A DNA stretch of 43,269 nt from Gammaproteobacteria bacterium (GTDB lineage: Bacteria > Pseudomonadota > Gammaproteobacteria > Pseudomonadales > Azotimanducaceae): the NCBI GenBank assembly GCA_028821515.1, contig JAPPGA010000047.1:1-43269 (forward strand). The letters are read 5' to 3'. Each line of letters opens with the position of its first letter. Position 1 is the first letter of the stretch. The notes beneath the pieces are model-generated. The model was not told the DNA's origin. It worked only from the letters and a program-made list of their open reading frames with translations, and searched no databases. Below are positions 8,069 to 16,340 of the stretch, one piece after another. A program made the translations under genes and the position numbers.

Positions 8069-9421
8069 ATGCCCCGATCCATCCAGCGAAGGCGCGCACG
8101 ATTCCAGAATCAGCACCTGTCGGATCGCGATGCCCAGGCGCCGATTCATGTGGCCGCGCAGGACCGATTCGAGGCAGTCGTTCCGTTTTACCACCAGCGC
8201 GTCCTCGATTCCCTCGATGCTGGCAACGCCACAGCGCTCGATGACGAAGAACTGACCCGCCTGGTGCTACAAATTTTGCACCAACTGGAGACTACGGTCG
8301 ATGCCCCGCCCATCGGCGGCGTCCACCGGGCTCTCGCTAGGCGGATAGTCGACGAGATGCGTGGGCTGGGGCCGATCGGACCGCTTCTTCGGGACCCCGA
8401 CATAAGCGACATACTGGTCAACGGACTGCATTCGGTGTATGTGGAGAAAAACGGGATGTTGAGCCCAGTGGATGTGCGATTCCGCGACTTCGACCACCTC
8501 ACACGTGTGGCGCAGCGCATCGCCGAAGGCGTCGGTCGCCAGGTGGACGAACTCAATCCGATGTGTGATGCGCGACTGGAAGACGGGTCGAGGGTCAACA
8601 TCATCGTGCCGCCCCTGGCAATTGACGGTGCGGCCATTTCCATTCGCCGATTCCGTCCGGGAGGATTTTCCCTCGAGGACCTGTCCCGGGGTGGCGCCAT
8701 GCATCGCGGCATGGTGGGAATGCTGGAGGTGGCTACCCGTGCCAAGCTCAATGTGGTGGTGTCTGGCGGTACTGGTGCGGGCAAGACGACCATCCTTAAC
8801 GCACTGTCCGGGATGATCGGAGAAGAGGAGCGCGTCGTCACTCTGGAGGACGCCGCTGAACTGAACTTGCAGCAGCCGCATGTCGTACGCCTGGAGTCGC
8901 GCGCGCCTTCATCCGAAGGCACCGGCGAAATCACGATGCGGGACCTGCTCAAGAACGCGCTTCGGATGCGCCCCGACCGCATCGTTGTCGGCGAGGTCCG
9001 GGGCGCCGAAGCGCTGGAGGCCATGCAAGCAATGAACACCGGACACCCAGGATCGATGGTGACCGTCCACGCGAACAGTCCGCGTGATGCCATCAGCCGT
9101 CTCGAATACCTTGTCATGATGGGCACCGGCGACATGCCGCTGTCTGCGATAAGGAACCAGGTGGTTTCCGCTGTCGACCTCGTTGTTCACGCGTCCCGTT
9201 TCGGCGACGGCAGGCGCCGGGTCGTCGCCATCACAGACGTGATTGGGCTTGAGGGCGAGGTGCCGGTGCTCGAAGATATCTGGTCCTACGACTCGGCTTC
9301 GGATCGGTTTGTCTGCAGCGGAAGCCGTCCGTCCTTTGCCGAGCGGGTTAGCGCCGCCGGATTCGGCGACTTGCTGACTTCGAGCATGTCCGCCGCCCGC
9401 CAGGGATTGGAGATCAACTGA
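8069..9421 (+). CDS. tadA: Tad pilus secretion ATPase TadA/CpaF
   Basis: A 450-residue GspE/VirB11-superfamily ATPase of the CpaF type, the cytoplasmic motor driving Flp pilus assembly. Visible motifs: Walker A GGTGAGKTT (about 233-241), Asp box TLEDAAEL (about 258-265), Walker B-type RIVVGEVRG (about 304-312) and His box GHPGSMVTVHA (about 325-335). The N-terminal region (about 80-200) has the family's RIVDEMRGLGPI and DISDILVNG motifs. All catalytic motifs are intact and the length is normal, so the protein should be active. It is immediately followed by tadB (ATG at 9422, the base after the stop). Confidence 0.96.
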   Translation: MPRSIQRRRARFQNQHLSDRDAQAPIHVAAQDRFEAVVPFYHQRVLDSLDAGNATALDDEELTRLVLQILHQLETTVDAPPIGGVHRALARRIVDEMRGLGPIGPLLRDPDISDILVNGLHSVYVEKNGMLSPVDVRFRDFDHLTRVAQRIAEGVGRQVDELNPMCDARLEDGSRVNIIVPPLAIDGAAISIRRFRPGGFSLEDLSRGGAMHRGMVGMLEVATRAKLNVVVSGGTGAGKTTILNALSGMIGEEERVVTLEDAAELNLQQPHVVRLESRAPSSEGTGEITMRDLLKNALRMRPDRIVVGEVRGAEALEAMQAMNTGHPGSMVTVHANSPRDAISRLEYLVMMGTGDMPLSAIRNQVVSAVDLVVHASRFGDGRRRVVAITDVIGLEGEVPVLEDIWSYDSASDRFVCSGSRPSFAERVSAAGFGDLLTSSMSAARQGLEIN

Positions 9422-10366
9422 ATGAGCTGGCTCGCCACCATTGCTGGCAGCACATTCGCTCTGCTCTGCGGGGTTCTGGTCCTAACGATCAACGACGCCC
9501 TGCGGGCGCGGATGCGGATACGGCGTCGGATGCGCCCCATCACCGAGATCCTTAGTAGTGATGAAGCGGTCGTGACTCTCGCCGAAGCGGTTCCCGAAAC
9601 CCGATCTGGGAGCGACAATTTCGTCGTAGCGCGTCTCGATGGCCTGTTCCCGCTGTCCGGCGGCGTACGCACGGGGATGATCGTACTCGGTACCACGCTA
9701 CTCTTGTGGATCCTGCTTGTGCCAGCGACAGTCTTTGTCGGTGTGCCGGTCGCCTTGGCCGTCTTCCTGTCGCTTGTGGCTGCGGCAACTATCGGCTGGA
9801 ACGTGGGCAGCTTCATCGAGACTCGCAGGAGGGACGCTTATTGTAATCGGCTCGTCACCGCCGTGGAGGACTTCCAGCGCTTGGTGCGCTTCGGCACGTC
9901 CAGCCTGCGTGCTCTGCGTTCGGTCGCCAAGACTGCGGAAGAACCGCTCGCCCGCTCTTTCAGGGCGATATTGCGCGAAGCCGACTTGGGCGTTCCTCTC
10001 GACCAGGCAATGGCGCAGGAGGCGCACCGCGTACGCATGGGCGAACTGGCCATGCTGTCCGCCATCATCTCCGCGCAGTCCGACGCCGGAGGCAGAATCT
10101 CCGATGCCGTAGGCAATCTGGCCAGCATGTTGCGAGAGCGGCTCGACTCGAGGATGCGACTCAAAGCCACCACCGCCGAATCCAAGGTGACCATGATCGT
10201 GCTTGCTCTCGTTCCACTCCTCGCAATCGCGATCCAGGCATTCCTGCAACCCGAGATGGTAGACACGCTTCTGGGCGAAGCGCGCCATCTGCTCGGCGCC
10301 GGCGTTGGCCTGATCGTCTCGGGCCTGTTCGTTTCGTGGCTCATGATCCGCAGCGTCCAACGATGA
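9422..10366 (+). CDS. tadB: Tad pilus inner-membrane platform protein TadB
   Basis: A 314-residue membrane protein of the T2SS GspF/TadB family. It has an N-terminal membrane segment, a membrane pair at about 80-125, a cytoplasmic T2SSF domain (about 145-260, with FQRLVRFGTSSLRALRSV and LGVPLDQAM) and a C-terminal membrane pair. With TadC it forms the platform on which the TadA motor acts. It starts directly after the tadA stop and ends with an ATGA overlap onto tadC, so tadA-tadB-tadC are very probably translationally coupled. Confidence 0.92.
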   Translation: MSWLATIAGSTFALLCGVLVLTINDALRARMRIRRRMRPITEILSSDEAVVTLAEAVPETRSGSDNFVVARLDGLFPLSGGVRTGMIVLGTTLLLWILLVPATVFVGVPVALAVFLSLVAAATIGWNVGSFIETRRRDAYCNRLVTAVEDFQRLVRFGTSSLRALRSVAKTAEEPLARSFRAILREADLGVPLDQAMAQEAHRVRMGELAMLSAIISAQSDAGGRISDAVGNLASMLRERLDSRMRLKATTAESKVTMIVLALVPLLAIAIQAFLQPEMVDTLLGEARHLLGAGVGLIVSGLFVSWLMIRSVQR

Positions 10367-11313
10367 CCCCACAAACCGCGTTCATCGTTTTGGGTGCACT
10401 GTCCACCGCGATACTGATCGTGGCGGTAAGAACGATGATCGATCGGAGGCAGGTGGCGCGGCGGCTACGGCTCGCGGTCGGGAATAGCCAGGAGTCCCTT
10501 GCGCAGAGTCGAATCGCCGAAGGAATGACCGGTGCGCGAACCGGCTTGGAGCGATTGCTTCGTTTCTTGGGAACATTCATGCCGCTCGGCGAAGAAGACA
10601 AGCAGAAGATATCCGTGGGACTGCAGCGTGCGGGCTTTCCGTCTTCCAACGCCTTGGTTTTGGTTGTAGGCACGAAAGCCACCTGCCTGCTGATCGGCTT
10701 GGCGGGGGGCGGACTCGCCGCGTCCACGCTGTATCCCGGCCTGATGGGTTGGGGTGTCGGCTTGATGTCCGGACTGCTGGTCGGCGTTGCATGCAACCTC
10801 GTGCCGGAGATGATCGTAACCCGCCTCGCGGCCCGTCGCGTCTTGAAAATTCGGATCGCCCTGCCCGATGCATTGGATCTGCTGATCGTCTGCCTGGAAG
10901 CGGGACTTACTTTCGAAAGAGCGCTTCGACGCACCGTCAACGACCTCAGTGCGTTTCGGCCGGCGCTGGCCCACGAGTTGGGTCAGGCAAGTCTCAACAT
11001 GCGTATTCACGGATTGAATCGTGAGGAAGCGCTCGGCGAAGTCGCGAAACGTTTGGATATCCAGGCCCTTAAAGACCTGACCACCACGGTGGCACAAAGC
11101 GAACGCCAAGGCACTCCCGCAGCGGATGCCCTGCGCAGGCTGTCGAGGTCCGTACGCGTAGAAATGGTCACTGACATGCAAACAAAGATGGCTCGTCTGC
11201 CGACTTTGCTGATCATCCCGTCGATGGTCTTCCTGCTGCCGGGCCTACTCGTTATCGTCGGCGGTCCGGCCTTTGTTCGGCTAATCGAGGGGCTGAGCGC
11301 TGTCGGCTCCTAG
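10363..11313 (+). CDS. tadC: Tad pilus inner-membrane platform protein TadC
   Basis: About 316 residues from the ATG at 10363, which overlaps the tadB stop (ATGA). An ATG nine codons upstream lies inside tadB and is less likely. The layout mirrors TadB: an N-terminal membrane helix, a membrane pair near 95-145, the T2SSF domain with the family phrase ALDLLIVCLEAGLTFERAL (near residue 170) and RLDIQALKDLTTTVAQSERQG, and a C-terminal helix with LPTLLIIPSMVFLLPGLLVI. TadC partners TadB as the inner-membrane core of the Flp pilus machine. About 210 bases without an evident gene or good terminator follow. Confidence 0.92.
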   Translation: MTPQTAFIVLGALSTAILIVAVRTMIDRRQVARRLRLAVGNSQESLAQSRIAEGMTGARTGLERLLRFLGTFMPLGEEDKQKISVGLQRAGFPSSNALVLVVGTKATCLLIGLAGGGLAASTLYPGLMGWGVGLMSGLLVGVACNLVPEMIVTRLAARRVLKIRIALPDALDLLIVCLEAGLTFERALRRTVNDLSAFRPALAHELGQASLNMRIHGLNREEALGEVAKRLDIQALKDLTTTVAQSERQGTPAADALRRLSRSVRVEMVTDMQTKMARLPTLLIIPSMVFLLPGLLVIVGGPAFVRLIEGLSAVGS

Positions 11314-11524
11314 TGTCTCCTCGAGGGCGGGGATCCGTCTCCGGTGGAGGACGGCAAGAGCGTTCGGCGTTCGCGGCTGGCTTGGAAGCCGCCGGACCAC
11401 CCTTGGCGTTGTGCGTTGAATAGCACCACGACAGCGTCCGAATCACCGGAGAACCCCGGTTCCCCCAAAGGAGATATCTCTGAATTGCTTTAACACAGCT
11501 GGACAAAAGGAAGGAGAAAGGCCG

Positions 11525-11995
11525 ATGAGGATGAGGAAAGCACGCTTGTACTGGATGATGATTGCGTTGATTGCGGTCGGCTGCACCGTCCAACCAACGC
11601 TTCCGGGGCCGGAGGCCACAGCCGCCGAGTTGCGTGTCGGGCTTTCGCGCTTCGAGAGCGCAGAAAGCCTGTTGTTCGAGTCGGTGGACCGGGTTGAGTT
11701 TCTTTTGAGCGACGAACCTTGGGCGAAGGCTTATTTGAAGGCGCGCGTGGCCGTGACGGGGCTTCGCGCAGGCGCAGATGTTGCGGAGTCGCAGGTGGTA
11801 GCCACCTTAGCCCAACGAGCAGCAAGGGACATTGATGCCCTCGTGACGATCCTGGCCGAAGGCGAAGCGATGGACGCTCTCGTGCGGGAAGGCCGGTTCA
11901 CAGAGGGGCAATACGGACGGTTGGCTCTGTTGTTGAGTCTGGCAAGCAGCTACTTCAAGGGCAATAGAGGGGTCATAACGCTACGTTCCGAGTAG
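11525..11995 (+). CDS. small putative lipoprotein downstream of tadC
   Basis: A 156-residue protein starting MRMRKARLYWMMIALIAVGC: basic start, hydrophobic core and a lipobox ending at Cys20. The mature part is predicted to be almost all helix, Ala/Leu/Glu-rich, with no domain I recognise. The ATG at 11525 has a purine-rich ribosome-binding region (AAGGAAGGAGAAAGG) just upstream, which supports a real, independently translated gene. It lies 211 bases after tadC in the same direction, so it may be a Tad accessory lipoprotein or an unrelated envelope protein at the edge of the scar that follows. Function unknown. Confidence 0.75.
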   Translation: MRMRKARLYWMMIALIAVGCTVQPTLPGPEATAAELRVGLSRFESAESLLFESVDRVEFLLSDEPWAKAYLKARVAVTGLRAGADVAESQVVATLAQRAARDIDALVTILAEGEAMDALVREGRFTEGQYGRLALLLSLASSYFKGNRGVITLRSE

Positions 11996-12101
11996 CCTCT
12001 GGCCGTGCATTACGACGCCTATTCTTCCGTGAGCTCGCGCCCCTTATCGAACAGGTCGCTGCGCCGGTACTAGCGATTTGGGTCTCACGACTTGACAGAC
12101 C

Positions 12102-13077
12102 ATGAACGAGTCCGCAGAGCTACTGGTGCAGGATTCTTTGGAGGACTTGGCCAGGGCCGATGCAGGGATCGGAGCCCAAGCGGAGGCTGCGACCAGTGCT
12201 TTGCGCGAGGCGCGATTCACCGATGCGGACCCCCTTCTTGCCGTAGCGGAGGAGTCGGCGGCAGACGGGCCGACTCGGGCTCGCCTCCGATCGGTACGCG
12301 CGCAGGCGGCGCTGGTGCGAGGCGACGCAATGGCAGCAGCGAGGCATTACGTCGCCGGGGCGAGGTACGTGGAGGCGGAAGAGCCCGATAGTACGGAAGA
12401 AACCATGCTATTCCGCAGTCGCGCCATAGGCCATCTGATACGGCATGCCGACATGTTTGGCGGCGACGGGGGCTGGATCGACGCCGCCATGGAACTCTGC
12501 AACGCGAACATCCGCCGCAATACCGATGTGTGGAATCAGGGAGCGCGGCAGATGGACGCCGGATCTGCGCAGCTATCGGCGGGTCGGCTGAAGCCTGCCT
12601 CTGAAGCACTCGACCTCTTTCCTGGGCGCGGAGTACTCGTTTCGGATTGCGTCGTGGCATTCCGACGAAAGCGGGTTTCCAAGCGACTGGGCAGCGGCAC
12701 AGAATGCCCGCGGGCTGGCAAAGGCGGAGTTCTGCTTTCGGTACGAGGAGGCGACGGGGAAGCCGCCGCCCGAGGGAAGCTGGTCCGGAGCGGAGGACTG
12801 CTATCGTTCGGCCATGGAGATCCGGGCAGACGCAAGTCCGGTTCAGTGGGCCAAAACCCGCCTCAATCTGGGTTACCTGCTGGGCCATCGCGGACGCACC
12901 GAAGGAGGCGAAGCCGGGGAGAAATGGCTGAGCCAAGCGGTTGAAGATTGCCGCGGCGCACAAGTTGCGTTGAGGGCGGACGTCGAAACGGACGTGTGGG
13001 TGGAAGCGCAGCAGATCATTGCGGAGGCGTTGCTGGACCTCGCGGAGGCGGTGCCTAGGGAAGATGCGACGAATCAC
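12102..13077 (+). pseudogene. frameshifted, 3'-truncated TPR-repeat gene
   Basis: From the ATG at 12102 the first 165 or so codons encode an Ala-rich helical repeat protein (AREARFTDADPLLAVAEES, then further TPR-like helices). Around 12590-12630 the repeat pattern moves to another frame, where it continues with TPR-style units of the form W-A-x-x-Q/R-x-x-L-G (PSDWAAAQNARGLA, PVQWAKTRLNLGYLLG, TDVWVEAQQII) to about 13077. There the plus-strand reading becomes antisense to the AlbA_2-type gene and the repeat signal stops. So the gene has at least one frameshift and has lost its 3' end. TPR proteins of this style often accompany effector or defence domains, but no such domain remains. A sequencing error is the alternative for the frameshift, not for the truncation. 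Confidence 0.6.
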
Positions 13078-13791
13078 CGAGGCGCGATCCACTCCGCGAT
13101 AGTGGGTCGCCGCTATCGTCGCTTGCGGCAACCAGTCTTGGGGCGAAGGGGCGCACAGCAGGAGGCCAGCAACGGTGGCACGGTCGACACCGGTCTCATC
13201 CTGCGCCAGTAGACGGAGATTCGTCAGCCCTCTCCGCGGATCGGTCGCGCCTTCCACGCTGAGCAAAGGCTCCCACAACCGCTCAATGAGCGTCTCGAAG
13301 CCGGTCCCCGGCACGACCTGCTTGTCGAACCACAGATAGCGGCCCTGGGTCCGATTCTGCGCGAGCCTCAGGCGTTCGTCGCTTTGCAAGCGACGCTTGG
13401 TAGCGTCCACACGGAGGAACGCGCGTCCGCGCTGCTCGTGAAGCGCCTCGCCGCGAGGAATCGCCACGAGTAAGAATGCCTTGCCATCGAGTTCCCGATG
13501 ATGGACATGGATGCGTAGTGGCGGTTCGATGGTATCGGTGCTGACTTCCACCAGCAGTTGGTCGAGAGCGGCCAACTGTTCCCGCGACATGCCTTGGATG
13601 GTTCCGTCATCGGCTACGCCGCACAGGATTGCGCCGCCATCGGCGTTGGTAAAGGCGCCGAGCTCGTCCGCGAGATCGCCTCTGCGGGGACTGATTGGAG
13701 TGTCGCCGCTGAACTCGATCTGCTTGAATTCCCACCGGCTGTCCTCACCCAAACGCAGTTGTCGACGGATGTCCTTGTCACTGATGGTCAC
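13078..13791 (-). pseudogene. 3'-truncated AlbA_2/Schlafen AAA_4-type gene
   Basis: From a GTG at 13791 the minus strand encodes about 238 residues matching the N-terminal part of AlbA_2 (Schlafen-AAA_4) proteins: WEFKQIEF near residue 20, then ELGAFTNADGGAILCGVADDGTIQG (split here as ELGAFTNADGG and ILCGVADDG), and VAIPRGEALHEQ near 110-120. These nucleic-acid/nucleotide-binding proteins are often encoded beside type I restriction genes. Homology ends near THYRGVDRAS (about 13080); the frame runs on to 12217 but that stretch is only the antisense of the TPR pseudogene. The upstream hsdS remnant ends in a GTGA overlap with this start, consistent with an old operon. It lacks the C-terminal half of the family and is probably non-functional. 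Confidence 0.65.
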
Positions 13792-14349
13792 GTAACCGAC
13801 TCCAAGATGTACTCGGTTGATCCCCAACCTGTTTCCCCTTCAGGCAGGAAGTCGACGTAAGCCGCCTTACCGTTTTCGAGGCACGGCGTGATGCTAGCGA
13901 TCAGCGTGTCGCCATTCGCGAATCGTATCCCGGAACCCAACCCTTCCATCTCCGCCCGCAACGGCTCGAAGTCCACGAACCTCGACTTGAAAAGCGCCCG
14001 GTCCACATTTCCCAGCGTCTCGTTCATTCTGCGGTCGAGTTCGATCTTGTCGTCAAGAGTTCCAAGTACTCGGGCGAATCGCGCGTTGTTCAGTGGGATC
14101 GGTTGCAAAGGCGACCGCGGCTTCGTGAAAGTGGTTCCGGTTTAGGCCTGGCACCGCAGCCTTCTCGGAGAAAAGACTGACGTCGATGGTCTCGAGCAGG
14201 TAACTGACGTAACGCGGGTTGTTCCCCTTGAAGTCTTCAACGTACAGGGAGGTATTCAATGGCCAGTAGTCGCTGCGAAAAAAATGCGTTCCCAAGGTCC
14301 CGTAGCGGCCAATGATAACTTCAGGCCCTTGGACTTGGACTTTGGCTTT
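13788..14349 (-). pseudogene. hsdS: hsdS remnant (type I restriction specificity subunit)
   Basis: The minus strand carries the middle of an HsdS protein. From about 14349 it reads VIIGRYGTLG, DYWPLNTSLYVEDFKGNN and AVPGLNRN, typical of the first target-recognition domain. At about 14076 the well-known [18 protein letters not shown] segment is broken: EQRAI is in one frame and [13 protein letters not shown] in another, consistent with a one-base frameshift. The second frame continues through [20 protein letters not shown] and [17 protein letters not shown] to GWGSTEYI, the beginning of the second half, and then stops at 13788. Both the N-terminal part and most of the second recognition domain are missing, and no hsdM or hsdR is in the window. 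A clear relic. Confidence 0.78.
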
Positions 14350-14412
14350 GTGTGACTGACGAAGTTGACAGAGGCCAGAGTCCGTACAGGAACATAGAAC
14401 ACAGGGTCCGTC

Positions 14413-14421
14413 TGCTATGAT
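14413..14421 (+). promoter_or_regulatory. possible extended -10 promoter element
   Basis: TGCTATGAT matches the extended -10 form TGn-TATAAT at five of six hexamer positions and lies 40 bases upstream of the ATG at 14461. A TTGACA occurs at 14365-14370 but is too far away to pair with it. Suggestive only. Confidence 0.3.
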
Positions 14422-14460
14422 TGGCCAGCTTCTACACGCAGCCGACAGAAGAACACTCCG

Positions 14461-14724
14461 ATGGACAAAGATATTGAGGTTACCAACAACGCGGCCCTCG
14501 CATTGTTGATCTCGTTGGCCTCCGCACTGTACGAGCAAGGAGATTCAGCAGCGCGGCGCAAGCTCCTGCGTCACCTCGACGCCCGGATCGATGTGATGGT
14601 GAATCATCAGCACCCGGTCTGGAGTTCACTATGGGAGCCGGTCGATGAAGACCTGCAGTCGCTTCGGAACATGCGCCGCTGGTTGCACCACCAATTGGAA
14701 GACCCCACGATTCCGCATCTCTGA
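14461..14724 (+). CDS. small hypothetical protein in the scar region
   Basis: An 87-residue open frame from ATG 14461. The product is predicted to be helical: a hydrophobic N-terminal helix (ALALLISLASALYEQG), a basic middle (ARRKLLRHLDARIDV) and a C-terminal helix ending in a His-rich tail. I do not recognise a family. It lies between the hsdS relic and the 3' end of rcpA, points away from the relic and has a possible extended -10 element upstream. The ribosome-binding site is weak. It could be a real small gene delivered with the insertion, or a chance frame in GC-rich DNA. Confidence 0.45.
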   Translation: MDKDIEVTNNAALALLISLASALYEQGDSAARRKLLRHLDARIDVMVNHQHPVWSSLWEPVDEDLQSLRNMRRWLHHQLEDPTIPHL

Positions 14725-14840
14725 GTGCCCGGTTGAACTCGCGGTGCAGCGCGCTCTGTCTGGCCATGCTTGAACTGCTGACCCTCGACGATCCGTTCTG
14801 GCGGATAATGCAAGGCGATAGATGGACCAGCAGCAGCCGG

Positions 14841-16334
14841 TCAGTAATAGAACTCGTTGCCGAGTTGCCGAGCCCGACCGGTGCGTGTGCGGGCGGTCCC
14901 GCGCATGGCGACCGTATCCTGGCCACCGACTCCGGCGACAATACGCGGTGTCACGACGATGATCAGTTCGACCGACCGATCCGTGTCGCGCGTGGTGCGG
15001 AACAGTCCCCCCCACACCGGGATGTCCTTCAGCAGCGGTATACCGGTACTGGAGCTTCCCGTGGTGCGGCGGTACAAACCGGCGATCGCGATCGACTCGC
15101 CGTCTCCCAGTTCCACGGTGGTCGCTGCGGAGCGTTCATTGATGTTCGGCACGAACGCACCGAAGATGTTCGTGCCCCCCGCGGCGACTTCCCGAATGCG
15201 GGGCTCCACGGTGAGCGAGATCTGATCGTTGTCGAGCACGGTGGGAGTAAAGGTCAGGCTCACGCCGGTCTGCCGGTATTCCGTGCCGACTGTGCCGCCT
15301 TCGGCCACAGTGGGGACCGGTATCTCCACGCCGGAGAAAAATTCGGCCGGCTGACCGCTCATCGCAGTGATGTTGGGCCGTGCGAGCACCACGGCGAGGC
15401 CGTTCTCCGCGAGCGCTTCCAAGAAAGCCGATGCGCGGTACTTGGCGCCGTGTATGTCCTTGTAGTGCGCGAGGACTATACCGCCGTCGCCGCCCCGCGT
15501 ACCTCGGACCACGCCTGGCTCCTGCGTCTGGAGTTCTGCCTGCGTTGTGCCCTCGGTGGCTTCTTCAACCAGATTGCCTATACCTTCGGGCAGGTCGCTG
15601 GGTAGCAGGGGCGCGAACGAGAGGTTCTGCGAATACAAGTCCGCGATTTGCAGCGCCCCGGTTCCCAGGCGGACCCCGGAAACCAGCGTCCTCAAGGGGT
15701 GCGCGAAGGGATTGATGTCAAGCGACCAGTCGATGCCTAGCTCGCGGGTCACGTTGCGCGATACTTCGGAGATCACCGCTTCGAGATTGACCTGGACCGG
15801 ACTGTCGAGCGAAACCGCATCGACGACTTGGGTATCTCCCACCACCGTCCGCACCGCGCGCATCACGAGTTCCGCCTGCGACGGGCTCCTTGCTTCGCCC
15901 GCGACGAATAACGTATCGCCGATGGAATCCACCCGTATGTCGGCCTTGTCGCCGACGATCCGGGACACCACGGCCTGCGCGTCCTCCGACTGCTGGGTCC
16001 TTACCTCGACGGTGTACGTGCCAAGCAGCGAGTTGCGAGTATCGTAGACCTGTAGACGCGTTGTGCCGGGGGCGTAGCCCAGCACGGCCAGATTGCGCGT
16101 GTCCAGCACCTCGACGTCGGCAGTATCGGGATCGACGACGAGAGCGGTGCCGATGTCGGTGGAGAAGGTGAGGGTCTCGGACCGTCCCGGCAGTAGACTG
16201 ATGGTGCGGTTCTCGGCGGCATCGACCGACACGGTGAGCCCGAAACAGCAGGCAACGGCCATCCAAATGCACACGAGGGTGAGCGCGCAGGATTGACGTG
16301 ATCGCGACGGAATCGGCGTCTGCTTAGCGCACAT
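14841..16334 (-). CDS. rcpA: Tad pilus outer-membrane secretin RcpA/CpaC
   Basis: A 497-residue secretin. It has an N-terminal signal peptide (hydrophobic stretch about 15-38, ending near VDAAE), then the pilus/secretin N-domain (about 40-110, with GRSETLTFSTDIGTALVVD), a BON-like or KH-like domain (about 115-190, with VVDAVSL) and the secretin core (about 250-470). Typical secretin phrases are visible: LARPNITAMSGQPAEFFSGVE, GVSLTFTPTVLDNDQISLTV and LLKDIPVWGGLFR. It forms the outer-membrane channel for the Flp pilus. It is the last gene of the minus-strand flp-tadV-rcpC-rcpA group; only 6 bases separate it from rcpC. The scar region begins about 100 bases past its end. Confidence 0.94.
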   Translation of the reverse strand: MCAKQTPIPSRSRQSCALTLVCIWMAVACCFGLTVSVDAAENRTISLLPGRSETLTFSTDIGTALVVDPDTADVEVLDTRNLAVLGYAPGTTRLQVYDTRNSLLGTYTVEVRTQQSEDAQAVVSRIVGDKADIRVDSIGDTLFVAGEARSPSQAELVMRAVRTVVGDTQVVDAVSLDSPVQVNLEAVISEVSRNVTRELGIDWSLDINPFAHPLRTLVSGVRLGTGALQIADLYSQNLSFAPLLPSDLPEGIGNLVEEATEGTTQAELQTQEPGVVRGTRGGDGGIVLAHYKDIHGAKYRASAFLEALAENGLAVVLARPNITAMSGQPAEFFSGVEIPVPTVAEGGTVGTEYRQTGVSLTFTPTVLDNDQISLTVEPRIREVAAGGTNIFGAFVPNINERSAATTVELGDGESIAIAGLYRRTTGSSSTGIPLLKDIPVWGGLFRTTRDTDRSVELIIVVTPRIVAGVGGQDTVAMRGTARTRTGRARQLGNEFYY

Positions 16335-16340
16335 GACAAC

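Noticed and set aside
11370-11392. GGCTT-GG-AAGCC palindrome after tadC as a terminator
   Set aside because: Loop of two bases and no T-run; not a credible hairpin.
14733-15605. 290-codon plus-strand frame running into rcpA
   Set aside because: Mostly antisense to the secretin core; the first 36 codons in the gap have no support as a gene. I also considered a transposase remnant in 14725-14840 but found no diagnostic motif.
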